This document shows positions 36,501-41,052 of a DNA stretch of 41,052 nucleotides, piece after piece. Position 1 is the first letter of the stretch. Each line of letters starts with the position of its first letter. This DNA comes from Opitutales bacterium (GTDB lineage Bacteria > Verrucomicrobiota > Verrucomicrobiia > Opitutales > Seribacteraceae): NCBI GenBank assembly GCA_028101545.1, contig JAOHKZ010000019.1, positions 1 to 41,052 of the forward strand, read 5' to 3'. A program made the position numbers and the translations under genes. The notes under the pieces were generated by a model. It did not search any database. It saw only the letters and a program-made list of their open reading frames with translations, and was not told the origin of the DNA.

Positions 36501-37874
36501 CGCAGCAGCCATGGGATCTTTATCTATTTCAAATTCAAACAAGGCATATGTTTTGTTACTTTCATTCAAATCTACCCAGTTTCCATCATTTAAATCCATG
36601 GCAAGTGCACCCATCGGAGGATTTTTGGGATGCCCGGTTTTCCATTTTGAGTCTGTTTGATTAAAATCTTTATTATCAACCCATACCCATTGACTAGAAT
36701 TAACATCATATTTACCACCTAACCAAATATAATTAATGGAGGCAGGAATTGAACCCGTAATTTTGTGCCGCTTCATTAATTCAAAAATTAATTCATTTTC
36801 ATTATCATCTTCAACACAGGCTAATTTCCCAGTAATTCCATTAAGTCCATCATACAAATTCGCAGTTTCATTCGATTCCAACCAAGAACGCTGAACTTCC
36901 ATCAACCAATAACTACTGAAGTAAGTGTCTCCTGTACTAGATGCGATAATGGGATATTGCATTCTACGGTTCCCCCAAGATGATCTTTCAAAACTCTCAA
37001 TTTGTTCAGAGAAAAATTTTCGTTTAAGTTGACTAGGAAAACTGAAATTTTTACCTCCTAGGGATAGGTTATATTTATCATCTTCACTTGAATCATTTTC
37101 ACGGAGTTTGTAGGAAGTTTCTGAAATGGCTAATTTACCATTTAAATGAACACCCCAAATGGCTAATTTTTTAACAGTTGGTAAAGATTTTCTTTTGCCA
37201 TAAACAAAAAGTTCGTAATCAGACCCATCCTGTAATTTTGCTTTGCGAACAATCATGCCAGCGGGCTCTTTGGGGTTAAAGCACATGTGAATGGAATCCA
37301 CATCCGCAAAATCATGCACCCATTTTTCGGTATGTTTTTGAATCTCTTCAGGCAAACGAGCTAATCGGTAATCTTCGATCGCCAGCTCGATAGCCATTTG
37401 GGGATCTCCCTGTATAATTCTTTCGAATATTTTTTTTCTCTCTTTCGCTATGTTTTCACCGTCAATTAATAATTGTCGATGAAATCTTGGGTCATGAACA
37501 CAGCTTTTTAAACTTTCACATTTAAAAGCTTCGTATGCCTGCAACCAATTTTCAAAAGCAAGAATTGATTGATGTTGCGAAAGATCTTCGTAGTCATCGG
37601 TTTTACACCATTCAGGTTCGTCTGATTTAACTACTTTTGTAATTAGAGATTTAGTCTCTAATTCTGATAGGTTTTGATCATTAGGTTCAGAAGATATTTC
37701 TTCTTTGATATCAATACCTGTGGGGAGCGGGGGAGGTAATAGATTTTGGCTTTTTCTAAAAATTATAAATGCTAGTATTACTAAACATACCCATGGAAGT
37801 AAACTTTTGCCCAACCAAGAAAAAGACCTTGGATTAAGGTTATTTTTTAGGCGATCAAGGGCGTGTAGGGGCAT
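24276..37874 (-). CDS. Giant signal-anchored mosaic protein (4532 residues) with a metzincin-like protease domain
   Basis: A single transmembrane segment at residues 23-40 anchors or exports the protein. In order: a Cys-containing helical region (60-230); a C-type-lectin-like domain (305-445, YIWLGG and WKTGHP); a zinc protease site HELGHNFGLLH (H768, E769, H772, H778) with Met-turn YSVMG (M806); a PKD-like module (1103-1190); two LamG-like domains (about 1538-1717 and 1750-1943); a lactonase-like propeller (2118-2502); GxGY repeats; a Cys/His-rich stretch (2858-2960); a cupredoxin-like module (3598-3675); Asp-rich calcium-type repeats (3740-3810); Ig-like modules; and an aromatic tail (4442-4532). 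The coding sequence is intact over 13.6 kb. Likely a surface-anchored adhesin/protease; substrate unknown. It heads the giant-giant-GT-GT operon. Confidence 0.92.
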   Translation of the reverse strand: MPLHALDRLKNNLNPRSFSWLGKSLLPWVCLVILAFIIFRKSQNLLPPPLPTGIDIKEEISSEPNDQNLSELETKSLITKVVKSDEPEWCKTDDYEDLSQHQSILAFENWLQAYEAFKCESLKSCVHDPRFHRQLLIDGENIAKERKKIFERIIQGDPQMAIELAIEDYRLARLPEEIQKHTEKWVHDFADVDSIHMCFNPKEPAGMIVRKAKLQDGSDYELFVYGKRKSLPTVKKLAIWGVHLNGKLAISETSYKLRENDSSEDDKYNLSLGGKNFSFPSQLKRKFFSEQIESFERSSWGNRRMQYPIIASSTGDTYFSSYWLMEVQRSWLESNETANLYDGLNGITGKLACVEDDNENELIFELMKRHKITGSIPASINYIWLGGKYDVNSSQWVWVDNKDFNQTDSKWKTGHPKNPPMGALAMDLNDGNWVDLNESNKTYALFEFEIDKDPMAAAQPQGRRKVLVVPGRFYDEGNYFEGSSGNPVDENGNPITGPRGDDSFDPDTREDLIAVMDGVQKFYLDNSDQNFDLDYVISPTVTLDYPKWKRVPAGTTGVDNRIFDSTGQTWWSSPVVYFPVPERLEFFNNYFRPETVPNTGSGHSIISDVGVSALHKARAISDDYDFNGYAFQGVTDIVVSEPFGNFTDPVIIFEGGNLMSNGLPDPKFKSAQAVAKILNGEIYAIKVLDNGAYYHSMPKLTIVERAGSNPITSPFVQVKWGMTAVSWVFVSTYDNSDGVTTDSGGGLGAVGAPGSHCTAKSSVKVMAHELGHNFGLLHANKLISEGYNPIGDEWGELEYGNQYSVMGTGQPEKGDLTIVAKGYLPMGYKIGREANSSVDILDFYESDQIKSSPFQVKNSEHNNTFRIYRHDFGHAPNPLSAISYDLNLSTDDLVEVLQNSSNPQWIFNVSTGYYDWNGSVEIGGPGQGANANFSLAQIHSSEKVHFILDVNETGFGYSSEPTIRVLDENNQSVLTIDPSLFPHELRNLTNSAHRGIRGIRLPANNLSPYSKNYFSYRRKHEKLDYGLNVLNGNAFGSESAENYLIDATPNTPGNFDDALLLLGHTFSEYDQDAHITPIAKGGIYPMEYIEVVVNIGTIEGKLSKAPTFNLLVSDSSPAINHNTNFTVVPTSGDEKAYAYSWYINEVPVSDPRNLNRRDISTKFTKSGYHIVKVVVSDMKGGISSESVTIRVGDADQTSGSLLSGKVKSESGPIQGAKVVLQKAPIIEHTVRVVGSLQDSHIPSANSNSLNFVIDGIPNKQLEVHRGEVHRFIMESTSAGYPLTFFDKPDNEPAKVRLKLFFDPLVEFKGNGYTLEPKVTFTGGSLFDSHYSKTLTNLYEYQNGIGPNGTNITKPFAKSLLTPTELLAIEVADLKRDPITDDFIRYGGFGNLRDFPPAVVVYRNTYWEDFDLPVARAEAIVDGVGTIENLNYGGSGYTSTPDIVMVGAGKDFNATGSIRNWSVKKDQWWQKKFILNTSELNIKNQGKEFDPNSTLPVALYPKSPFAYWSFDRNESLFDSNETKFQPSPAFNNNITSKLHLYWKCDENRTDKNNDTFYLNDFSGNDPSNHGREENNNVPTFSWGVKNKALSLTDPNHKLWVNGGESIPDGNFTVSCWLNASESNSLLGIFKTNQINFSPDMTVGSYTFNPTLQKWFHFATTWNGVNRKIFINGKEKHSDTVQNTNLEFASFLGFLLDEVKVYTRVLTDSEIRQMAGKLFLDLSGNRRNIVPIGIDMNASTFASTIKPNELTELEYSSDLGDALYLNGSQYLDLTNNRADFNTLSVATYAFWVKPDSTDKEMTLFSASNVDDNASYYRLFINRDGFINQEVINKGEEINFLQTQKNNLLNTNFQVSNTGWHHVVVQITEQGTTIMVDGENTGAKPPAGSKEDRGFISDIKGVNQIAIGYFKTTLGTDYFSGFIDEFHFYDRILNNNEITYLINQGITKHKIMRARLHAHVDAVGTINVIDNGKGYQVQPRVEFEYNATHYNGVNYSKAYGEPELNATSVEKIIMVQKFPNPLDIELPDGNIVQTDEVEIVNSAGAFLPGGTINVPLATLPKGVSGFSSPPEITIQPSLGKPGDLNATGFPLLYLDENQSVDVLNGGRGYNTSSAGFGFDWKVDWLDGAEDVISVEDATDSNISHLYVLSTQSSTIAWIRHSNNFGVISYDYIKYDPLDPFALNFLNGLNSIAISPDEKHVYITADVNESVSWFDRDLVTGALTYGGTLEQGVNGVDGLDGASTVTISPDDHHVYVTAERNESVSWFDRDTTTGALTYVGSVEHNVTGVKGASGPISLAVSLDGEHAYVTADVNGSNSWYDGNISTGPLIYDRISWFDRDTTTGALTYVGSLEHNITSEGLNGPNSVIISPNDNHVYVTADVNESVSWFDRDTTTGALTYRGTLEQGVNGVDGLTGAENIIGTNDHIYITSKQNNSVSWFDRDLATGGLTYVGTLEDGVNNIDGLRSASSISISKDGLRAYVTASSDDTLNWMNRDVNTGALTYVGGIKNRSGVRIFGEGYRPPKFKALINNGEFYGFSLVQRGEGDYDESTNKIHYLSLHSGNANPQIPVSPWKKNDQNRTNTTRAANKYEITGISVGKSGFGWTEEPAVYLDWTNPNRDVSPVDVKFNTTLSHVSVDNPGFGYSVPVKVQVVGGNRITSDPSYAFRPAVVVPQTLDSYSGITSYRIVDPGQGYKTTPGQEPVIRITGGGGLGATAIADINGNGQLASVMPEFFGRGYRNVDNNNTPIAKVSKIGGPIGDETNASVLLRLGGGLQKPVVSMSIKFWNSFAYAAPWIDILDRGRSSIPESDKAEATAKVVDGNITKIIVTKSGKNYIDPYVKVSPTPPGLLSKLLAQPRWKCYNIRENRAGRKVICGHVVGSQNRPTSCHGEKDLKQRPSEQDLIDWRFNHNSKFGAPFPLCQDHGDHLEGNFTINTCSATSENFILINDPHRPYEEFKHLDINCSAVSEDGKIREIVIDNHGTHYYAPNLTFSGTGGGVDAVPVFNSDGKIKEIFYYDDRIKNLEMDLIDRPSGAGHGFTERPFTKDYKYNSAVNERDMVHMTVSWEKAYQKKALRDVTFENSDSPQKNDPPQPLSPSLLDAWGDRVMSVDILDQGSYLNGTSLSVTILNQAQPAVEFNSTHANYPDFQPASLTAFVTNGLSSFNLDGNATYQIDKQLMADNKEYTLWRSTFLAEPTVDLLNTLGSETYSYFESEDKSDETFRLNGAFNYSIDSEKSYFDFFVDERVPNNLYYGLDSSNWYSMGGEIVVKEGMLGDNWGDTNDWDSIAYTDSNGYYVMPDLEPGMYNIGVIMEDEKYQDITFRADSNLTLISQMVYVPGFDSLTLQSDGTGNGLSSLVWDKTSQARSIHNSANPPNLNKILEGIGGGFKAGEESKIQFRFLPHPDNTGRGTPALTATISAIDGTLTLQVVDNNESINFDLNDKFTVSYASSIEGIDFTQDYEYADLSNSYWGGGKATESNSTSNFTLKLTPQSSGSHNAVELDIAAAANNFSASTSFNLSVFDENGSDINGTSGLKYSSKATWGIVFDQNVKDPNSTISSKTLNLSPAPVIFKVSGGDGTKPYYNFSDLSGSIVDFSEYKLYPGSTYIFINDGVSDDHPFMIGESYGDSNSIHVSHGGEFNSNNLGDRINVNLPNDFSGNLLYFCTKHNSMQSLFVIESSSSFSSRQAVLTLFSSLRGKGARLFAYWNDQNVSTRVMASGRTTLSDKEKWLDQYFYSTNHVIASTDDNDSDQLFDYEEWNYRTNPREPDTDDDNLTDWDEITNIFTNPLVADTDNDGFDDFYEHSYKDADGNKPLNPVVFNFLPPPPVITLFGNATISTNAGATILLGAFSSEKLPNKQSTELTVKMEGNYTSAVSRSGNSEIGYIYSVLPNAISGIYKVNYSVLDSYKRIIQKSQTLNIVGLDSPPSLTLSDNGPIKMYKGSSTINSIPLLDYINSNPSASDTVDGNLTSKIQISISGDTSIDVNQTGEYEVVYSVIDSSKNEVKKSLLVIIEDYAYVMSGKAIDGYLVGSTVVFDAKEDGFDGQHDLVQIITTDSDGGFKLQFTPQEFIAYDINENGIIDFNEGKIIISGGMDVSRNVSFTGKYKSGATASVISPLTTLIEAIAGDNPSPDQLNAASQKVATALGLPDLTEVDPIAYDPIYAASIGDDLSKSVLGATARLASAMNQVDALASSTSLNSGSAASVAFINQVADKISISDSNNPLEDSDFLNTAIKESLQVVGPGVSPSQLDDAVAIMEQSDSLLKSTSENPDSNATTIAINLAKNQLAVQSKIIDEYQAIVGGSSLTSIRNSSTTDKLSVTSLAINTINVFPPVASNFQFYIGPNSWGNNSDVGLISGHDGDPGTNISWEIISSNFDLDADGNKPFNIDQDGKVIIGDMDDLLPYLGKSRQITVRLSDGQMSSTATGSLQIDNHLSLTSKSLNGLDGWLGSDWMGNFYSTKSTWVYHAKLGWLYIGSGDSSGYWIWHNNLKIWWWTKPSVFPYFYNSNNVWNYWDLNSNPIIYYNFDTKKWENQ
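26440..26660 (-). other. Asp-rich calcium-binding-type repeats
   Basis: Residues about 3740-3810 of the giant protein read DNDSDQLFDYEEW, REPDTDDDNLTDWDEI and VADTDNDGFDDFYEH. The spacing of Asp and Asn resembles thrombospondin type 3 repeats, which bind calcium in many marine exported proteins. Confidence 0.65.
26850..27080 (-). other. Cupredoxin-like module with type 1 copper ligand pattern
   Basis: Residues about 3598-3675 begin with TYIFINDGVSDDHPFMIG and end with LYFCTKHNSMQSLFVIES. A His in HPF followed by Cys, His and Met in CTKHNSM is the ligand order of type 1 copper proteins. Copper binding is therefore plausible but unproven. Confidence 0.5.
28995..29305 (-). other. Cys/His-rich insert in the giant protein
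   Basis: Residues about 2858-2960 hold WKCYNI, VICGHVVG, SCHGEKD, LCQDHGDH, NTCSA and NCSA. That is six cysteines and several histidines in about 100 residues of a protein otherwise poor in Cys. Disulfides or a metal site are possible. No known domain was recognised. Confidence 0.5.
30370..31520 (-). repeat. Tandem lactonase-like beta-propeller blades
   Basis: About seven blades of roughly 52 residues (156 bp) each contain SWFDRDTTTGALTYVG-like segments and VYVTADVNESVSWF. The DNA of three blades is nearly identical over about 35 bp, starting at 30696, 30852 and 31062 (plus-strand GGCACCCGTTGTGG...). The step between the last two is 210 bp instead of 156 because one blade carries an extra 18 residues (NISTGPLIYDRISWFD region). 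This indicates recent duplication. Confidence 0.75.
35440..35600 (-). other. Metzincin-like zinc protease active site
   Basis: HExxHxxGxxH (residues 768-778) is followed 28 residues later by a Met-turn YSVMG (M806), the arrangement of metzincin peptidases. All three histidines and the glutamate are present, so the domain could be active. Confidence 0.8.
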
Positions 37875-38156
37875 AACTATAAGTTACATTATAAAATGTC
37901 GTATATCAAGGTATGTAATATTAAACAATTTTCTTTCAATTCATTAACATAACTGGCGATTTTGATACATATTAAAAATTGGAGGCATACACACAAGATT
38001 TTCCTCAATTAACGCCTTACCAAATACTGGTGATGTTTTAGCCCATGGCTGTTCAAAACTTTCTTACCATCAAATAAAAACATCATTTGTAGTTAGATGG
38101 CACACAATCATATAACAGAATATTCAACTACATCTGTAGTGAAGATTAAATTAAAC
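37875..38156. other. Intergenic gap between the giant protein and the secretin
   Basis: These 282 bp are AT-rich and contain no convincing gene, tRNA or strong terminator. A short palindrome CTACA-TC-TGTAG occurs near 38128-38139. It is the only long gap in the minus-strand block, so the giant-protein operon probably has its own promoter here. Confidence 0.5.
37888..37893 (-). promoter_or_regulatory. Possible -10 box upstream of the giant-protein operon
   Basis: A perfect TATAAT reads on the minus strand, ending 13 bp before the ATG at 37874. There is no good -35 at 16-18 bp (a TTGATA sits only 10 bp away), and the leader would be very short. Weak evidence. Confidence 0.22.
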
Positions 38157-39617
38157 TTAGTTTCCGGGCCCATCTTCTTTTTTAACAGTTCTACGAATCG
38201 TGCCCGTTGGAGTCATTATAACAGGGTCTTTAAAAATAGATTGGGGGCTAATGTTTTGGATGACTTCCCTGACGGGGGAACCTCCGCGAGAGACAATACT
38301 GGCACTTACGAAAATTAAGAGATTTCGCTTAGAGTAACTTTCGGCAGACGACTGAAAGAGCCTTCCTAATAAAGGTATATTACCCAAAAAGGGTACTTTA
38401 TCATTAACAGTCTTTACCTCTTCTCGAGTAAGTCCACCTATTATAACAGTTGCACCATCGAATATTGTAACTGAGGTGTTTACTTTCCTAACTGAAAAAA
38501 TTGGCATTAATATTCCAGAAGGTTGAATAATCATTGGAGGAGAGCCTACTGCAGAAGTTCCTATCATTGCAGAAGATCCACCATATTCAATAAATCCATC
38601 GAATTCAGTTACCTTAGGGCTTAACTCCAAGGCTATGGAATTATATTTTTCTATTCTTGGAGTAACATCCATTACCACACCAACCTCACGAAACCCTGGT
38701 TGCTCATCGTCTGGAGCAACTGTATCAAATTGAGGGATTGCACTTTGTATTTGTATTGCCTGAGCCAAAGCAGCCGCACCTTGGTTATTTTGGCCTCCGC
38801 CTCCTCCGCCTCCTGGAGTTGGTGCCGGCTCATAGTCAGTTGGATATATAAATTCTTGAGCAATCGTTATTTGGGCGGGTTGACCGTCCATCACGGTAAT
38901 TCTTGGAGCACTTAACAAATCTGTTCCCTGTTTTCGTTGCAGTGCATTGATCAGCAGATTGGCTTGTGAACCACCCAATATCATAGATCCACCACCAGCG
39001 GACAATTGAAGGTCTAACTCCTGTGCATCAACAAAAGGGGTTACACCAACACCAATTCCAATGCGACCGGGAAGGTTAGGCAAGTTATTAGGAATACGCA
39101 TACTTGCTTCTTCATTGTCAGGCATACTAATTATTGTATCTCGAGTTGTTCCGGTAGGTGAATGAGCTTCAGCCAGATTACGGGTGCCACCAGATAAACT
39201 TCGAGGAAAACTCAACATAGGCTGACCCTTTGAATCCATCAAAGGTTGTCCAGTTTTTTGATCAACAATATAATTAGGCGTTCCAAAACTATAAGACCAG
39301 TCAAAACTAATCTCATCAAGTGCACCTTCTTGAACTTCTAAAAATTTTGTCTCTATCTCGACTTGCCTACTAGAATCTGCATCAAGTCTTTCCAGAATTC
39401 GCTCTATTAAATCAAGAAATCGCCTTTCATGAGTAACAATCATTTGAAAACCATCAAAAACAAACTTGTGTCCTTTTGTGTCATCAAAGGGAATTCCAGC
39501 ACCCTCTAAGAAGGCTTTTATTTTTACTCCTGTGTCATCAGCACCTCCACCGCCACCTCCAGGTGCAGGTGCGAAAGGATCTGCCCCTCCCCCCCCCCAT
39601 TCCGGCACCAGCTCCAC
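38157..39617 (-). CDS. Secretin fragment 3: N-domain and pore domain
   Basis: This frame encodes the C-terminal part of the secretin. It starts with a Gly-rich linker and continues with VKIKAFLEGAGIPFDDTKG and FDGFQMIVTHERRFLDLIER, a periplasmic N-domain. VEIETKFLEVQEGALDEISFDW and the pore signature TVIIGGLTREEVKTVNDKVP with PFLGNIPLLGRLF follow. A second Gly run (PTPGGGGGGGQNNQ) lies in a surface loop. The apparent ATG at 39617 is in the Gly-rich linker and is probably not a real start, because the upstream frame supplies the rest of the protein. All expected secretin elements are complete through the stop at 38157. Confidence 0.85.
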   Translation of the reverse strand: MELVPEWGGGGADPFAPAPGGGGGGADDTGVKIKAFLEGAGIPFDDTKGHKFVFDGFQMIVTHERRFLDLIERILERLDADSSRQVEIETKFLEVQEGALDEISFDWSYSFGTPNYIVDQKTGQPLMDSKGQPMLSFPRSLSGGTRNLAEAHSPTGTTRDTIISMPDNEEASMRIPNNLPNLPGRIGIGVGVTPFVDAQELDLQLSAGGGSMILGGSQANLLINALQRKQGTDLLSAPRITVMDGQPAQITIAQEFIYPTDYEPAPTPGGGGGGGQNNQGAAALAQAIQIQSAIPQFDTVAPDDEQPGFREVGVVMDVTPRIEKYNSIALELSPKVTEFDGFIEYGGSSAMIGTSAVGSPPMIIQPSGILMPIFSVRKVNTSVTIFDGATVIIGGLTREEVKTVNDKVPFLGNIPLLGRLFQSSAESYSKRNLLIFVSASIVSRGGSPVREVIQNISPQSIFKDPVIMTPTGTIRRTVKKEDGPGN

Positions 39618-40200
39618 CTGTCATTCTTTGAATAGTACCTTGGGTAACTTCATAAAATTCGGTTTCTAAAGACCTACCAGTAAAAGTACCTCCTGATTTG
39701 GAAACCACAATCGCATCCGATCGAACATCGTAAGTCCAACTTACCATTTCAGCAATAAATTGAATCATCTGACCCAATGGCATTGTGTTAAGTGTTATGG
39801 TTACATTCGGAAAAGGTTCATCACCATTTTGTAATGGAATAATATTAACACCTTTTTTCGAGGGGTCTGGCTCTGTTAAATCAAATGTTTTTGCCTGTCT
39901 TTGTAGCTCAGCCATAACTTCTGGCAATGGCGACTCAAAAAATTGAACACCGGGTACTTGAATGATCTTTAATTTACTTTCAAGGTTACTTGGTCCTTCT
40001 TTCACTTTTTCAACCTCTTCTATTTGTCTATCAAATACTTTGGGCCTTTCCCATTCTCTTTCAATTTCTTCCAACATTTCCTGCCTAGTTTTAAGATAAC
40101 CCAAATAACTTTCCTCGCCCCGCATTCTTGCTATTCTTTTCATTGGCCTCATAATTTTCAGAAAACCGAGTTTCAACAGTTCTGTAGGTTTCAGTGGCAC
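39538..40200 (-). CDS. Secretin fragment 2: linker and STN-like module
   Basis: This middle frame carries YLKTRQEMLEEIEREWERPK and VQFFESPLPEVMAELQRQAK. A short STN-like module follows (VTITLNTMPLGQMIQFIAEM ... YDVRSDAIVVSKSG). It then enters the G10 run and reads out as Trp/Arg-rich nonsense before the stop at 39538. The sensible protein passes into the third frame at the G run. The first 20 or so residues after the nominal ATG (40200) overlap the end of frame 1 and look less protein-like than frame 1, so the frame change probably falls near 40140-40160. Confidence 0.75.
   Translation of the reverse strand: MPLKPTELLKLGFLKIMRPMKRIARMRGEESYLGYLKTRQEMLEEIEREWERPKVFDRQIEEVEKVKEGPSNLESKLKIIQVPGVQFFESPLPEVMAELQRQAKTFDLTEPDPSKKGVNIIPLQNGDEPFPNVTITLNTMPLGQMIQFIAEMVSWTYDVRSDAIVVSKSGGTFTGRSLETEFYEVTQGTIQRMTGGAGAGMGGGRGRSFRTCTWRWRWRC
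39589..39598 (-). repeat. G10 homopolymer inside the secretin gene
   Basis: Ten consecutive C on the plus strand (G on the coding strand) sit in the Gly-rich linker. With ten G the frame is broken; nine or twelve would join frame 2 to frame 3 as ...GMGGGGADPFAP.... Such tracts are known slipped-strand sites and also common sequencing-error sites. Confidence 0.9.
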
Positions 40201-41052
40201 CCGTTAAATCGCCATTTATGAATTGGACTTTTGCACGCATCAGTAATTCGTTTAAATCATTCCTGTCTTCTCGCCAATTAGGAGTAAATTCAGTTATATC
40301 TCTTTTATATGGATTTGCTTTATCCTTAGATATTCTATTTTCCATTCTTTCCGCCTTTTGAAGTTCTTCTTTTAACGATTTTTCGCCATCAGTCTTTTTT
40401 AACCCGGGTCTACCATATGACAAGGGATCTCCCTGAATATCACGATCTTGATAAAAACCCGTTCTAAAAGCATCTAAATATTGGTTAGCTAAATCCCAAT
40501 CTTTTTCTTCTCGTGCGTCTTCCGCTTTTTCTAAATTAATACGATTTTTCAACAAAGCTGCCTCTAAAATAATAGGCCAAGTGCGAGTATTAGGTTCTAA
40601 AAAGGTTTTAATTTTTAAAAGAGATGTATCAGCATCTTCATAATTTTTTTTCCTTATTTGTCCCTTTGCCTTAGCTAACATCTCTTCCGCCTTAATTGCC
40701 TGTTCCTCGACTTTCTGTTTTGCTTTTTCCATCTCAGCCTCAAAATCAGGTTGGGTATCAACGCCGAGAATATTAGTTTCTGCATTTCTTTTACCATCCT
40801 CGACTTCCTTGTATTGAACAACTAGTTCCTGTACTTCACCTACCTTCCCCTTAAGCATCGCCTCACCCATTCGATACCAAGTAATTTGCTGTTTAGTTTT
40901 ATAAATATCACTAATCAAAGCAATGGAGGATGTATTTTCTGGCAGAATAGAAAGTGCTTCGTCTAGTTGATCTGCAGCAAGATCATACTGGCCGTCTGAT
41001 CCATCATTTCGAGCTTTCTCCAATAGTCGCTCAGCACGACGCATGAGTGTTC
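40091..41052 (-). CDS. Secretin fragment 1: N-terminal helical/TPR-like region (partial)
   Basis: The frame is open to the window edge, and two codons before the first Met (41044) are still coding, so the signal peptide and true start lie outside. Helical repeats such as RRAERLLEKARNDG, YDLAADQLDEALSILPEN and NYEDADTSLLKIKTFLEPN are TPR-like. A charged coiled-coil-like segment (about residues 105-135) lies between them. The last 17 or so codons (after FSENYEA) are the frameshifted tail. The helical region probably lies in the periplasm and may contact peptidoglycan or inner-membrane partners, by analogy with related secretins. Confidence 0.78.
   Translation of the reverse strand, partial: TLMRRAERLLEKARNDGSDGQYDLAADQLDEALSILPENTSSIALISDIYKTKQQITWYRMGEAMLKGKVGEVQELVVQYKEVEDGKRNAETNILGVDTQPDFEAEMEKAKQKVEEQAIKAEEMLAKAKGQIRKKNYEDADTSLLKIKTFLEPNTRTWPIILEAALLKNRINLEKAEDAREEKDWDLANQYLDAFRTGFYQDRDIQGDPLSYGRPGLKKTDGEKSLKEELQKAERMENRISKDKANPYKRDITEFTPNWREDRNDLNELLMRAKVQFINGDLTGATETYRTVETRFSENYEANEKNSKNAGRGKLFGLS

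Larger units (their letters stand above)
38157..41052 (-). pseudogene. Secretin (type II secretion / type IV pilus type), two frameshifts, 5' end outside window
   Basis: Three consecutive minus-strand frames together encode one outer-membrane secretin. They give a helical/TPR-like N-terminal region (41052-40140), an STN-like module and linker (about 40140-39600), then N-domain and secretin pore domain (39600-38157) ending with VPFLGNIPLLGRLFQSS and KRNLLIFVSASIV. Secretins form the outer-membrane channel of type II secretion and type IV pili; the TPR-rich layout resembles Verrucomicrobiota/Akkermansia pilus-type secretins. Frame 1 to 2 changes near 40140-40160 and frame 2 to 3 at a G10 run (39589-39598). 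In each case losing one base restores the reading. Sequencing error, phase variation or true decay are all possible. Confidence 0.82.

Noticed and set aside
38097-38318. Small plus-strand frame overlapping the secretin 3' end
   Set aside because: Most of it is the complement of the conserved secretin C-terminus, and the peptide has no recognisable features.

Overview
The window looks like a piece of chromosome from a Verrucomicrobiota bacterium, probably of the Opitutae type. The DNA is AT-rich and the gene packing is tight. The affiliation is inferred from four things: an OleC/OleD pair, very large secreted proteins ending in an aromatic W/Y-rich tail, a secretin with a long N-terminal helical/TPR region, and a short Rho. 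No rRNA, tRNA, CRISPR array, insertion sequence or prophage was recognised.

Region 1 (1-15.2 kb) is mostly housekeeping and metabolism. In order it holds the 3' part of thioredoxin reductase, an OleC-like AMP-binding enzyme and an OleD-like NAD(P)-dependent dehydrogenase, a SpoU/TrmH-type RNA methyltransferase (minus), an RlmD/TrmA-type rRNA uracil methyltransferase (plus), a lipoate-protein-ligase-like protein (minus), an RmlD-like reductase (minus), HisC (plus), a CNNM/CorC-type membrane protein (plus), methionyl-tRNA synthetase (minus), Rho (plus), an unrecognised 586-residue protein (plus) and HisF (plus). The four convergent gene pairs overlap or nearly touch, leaving no room for separate terminators.

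Region 2 (15.2-37.9 kb, all minus strand) starts, in transcription order, with two giant extracytoplasmic proteins of 4532 and 2095 residues. Two family-4-type glycosyltransferases follow at 20 and 15 bp spacing, and then a nucleoredoxin/TlpA-like thioredoxin. The 4532-residue protein is a signal-anchored mosaic with a C-type-lectin-like domain, a metzincin-like zinc protease site, two LamG-like domains, a lactonase-like beta-propeller, a cupredoxin-like module, calcium-type repeats and Ig-like modules. The 2095-residue protein has a signal peptide, PD40-like propeller repeats and Ig-like modules. Both carry GxGY-type beta repeats and end in the same roughly 90-residue aromatic tail. Their coding sequences share one reading frame, separated by a stop codon and 9 bp.

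Region 3 (38.2-41.05 kb, minus strand) is a secretin of the type II secretion / type IV pilus kind. It runs off the window at its 5' end and is interrupted by two frameshifts, one of them exactly at a run of ten G.

The main point of interest is the 24-kb group of secretin, two giant tail-sharing surface proteins and two glycosyltransferases. It could be an outer-membrane export, display and glycosylation unit. That reading is inference from gene order and shared domains.
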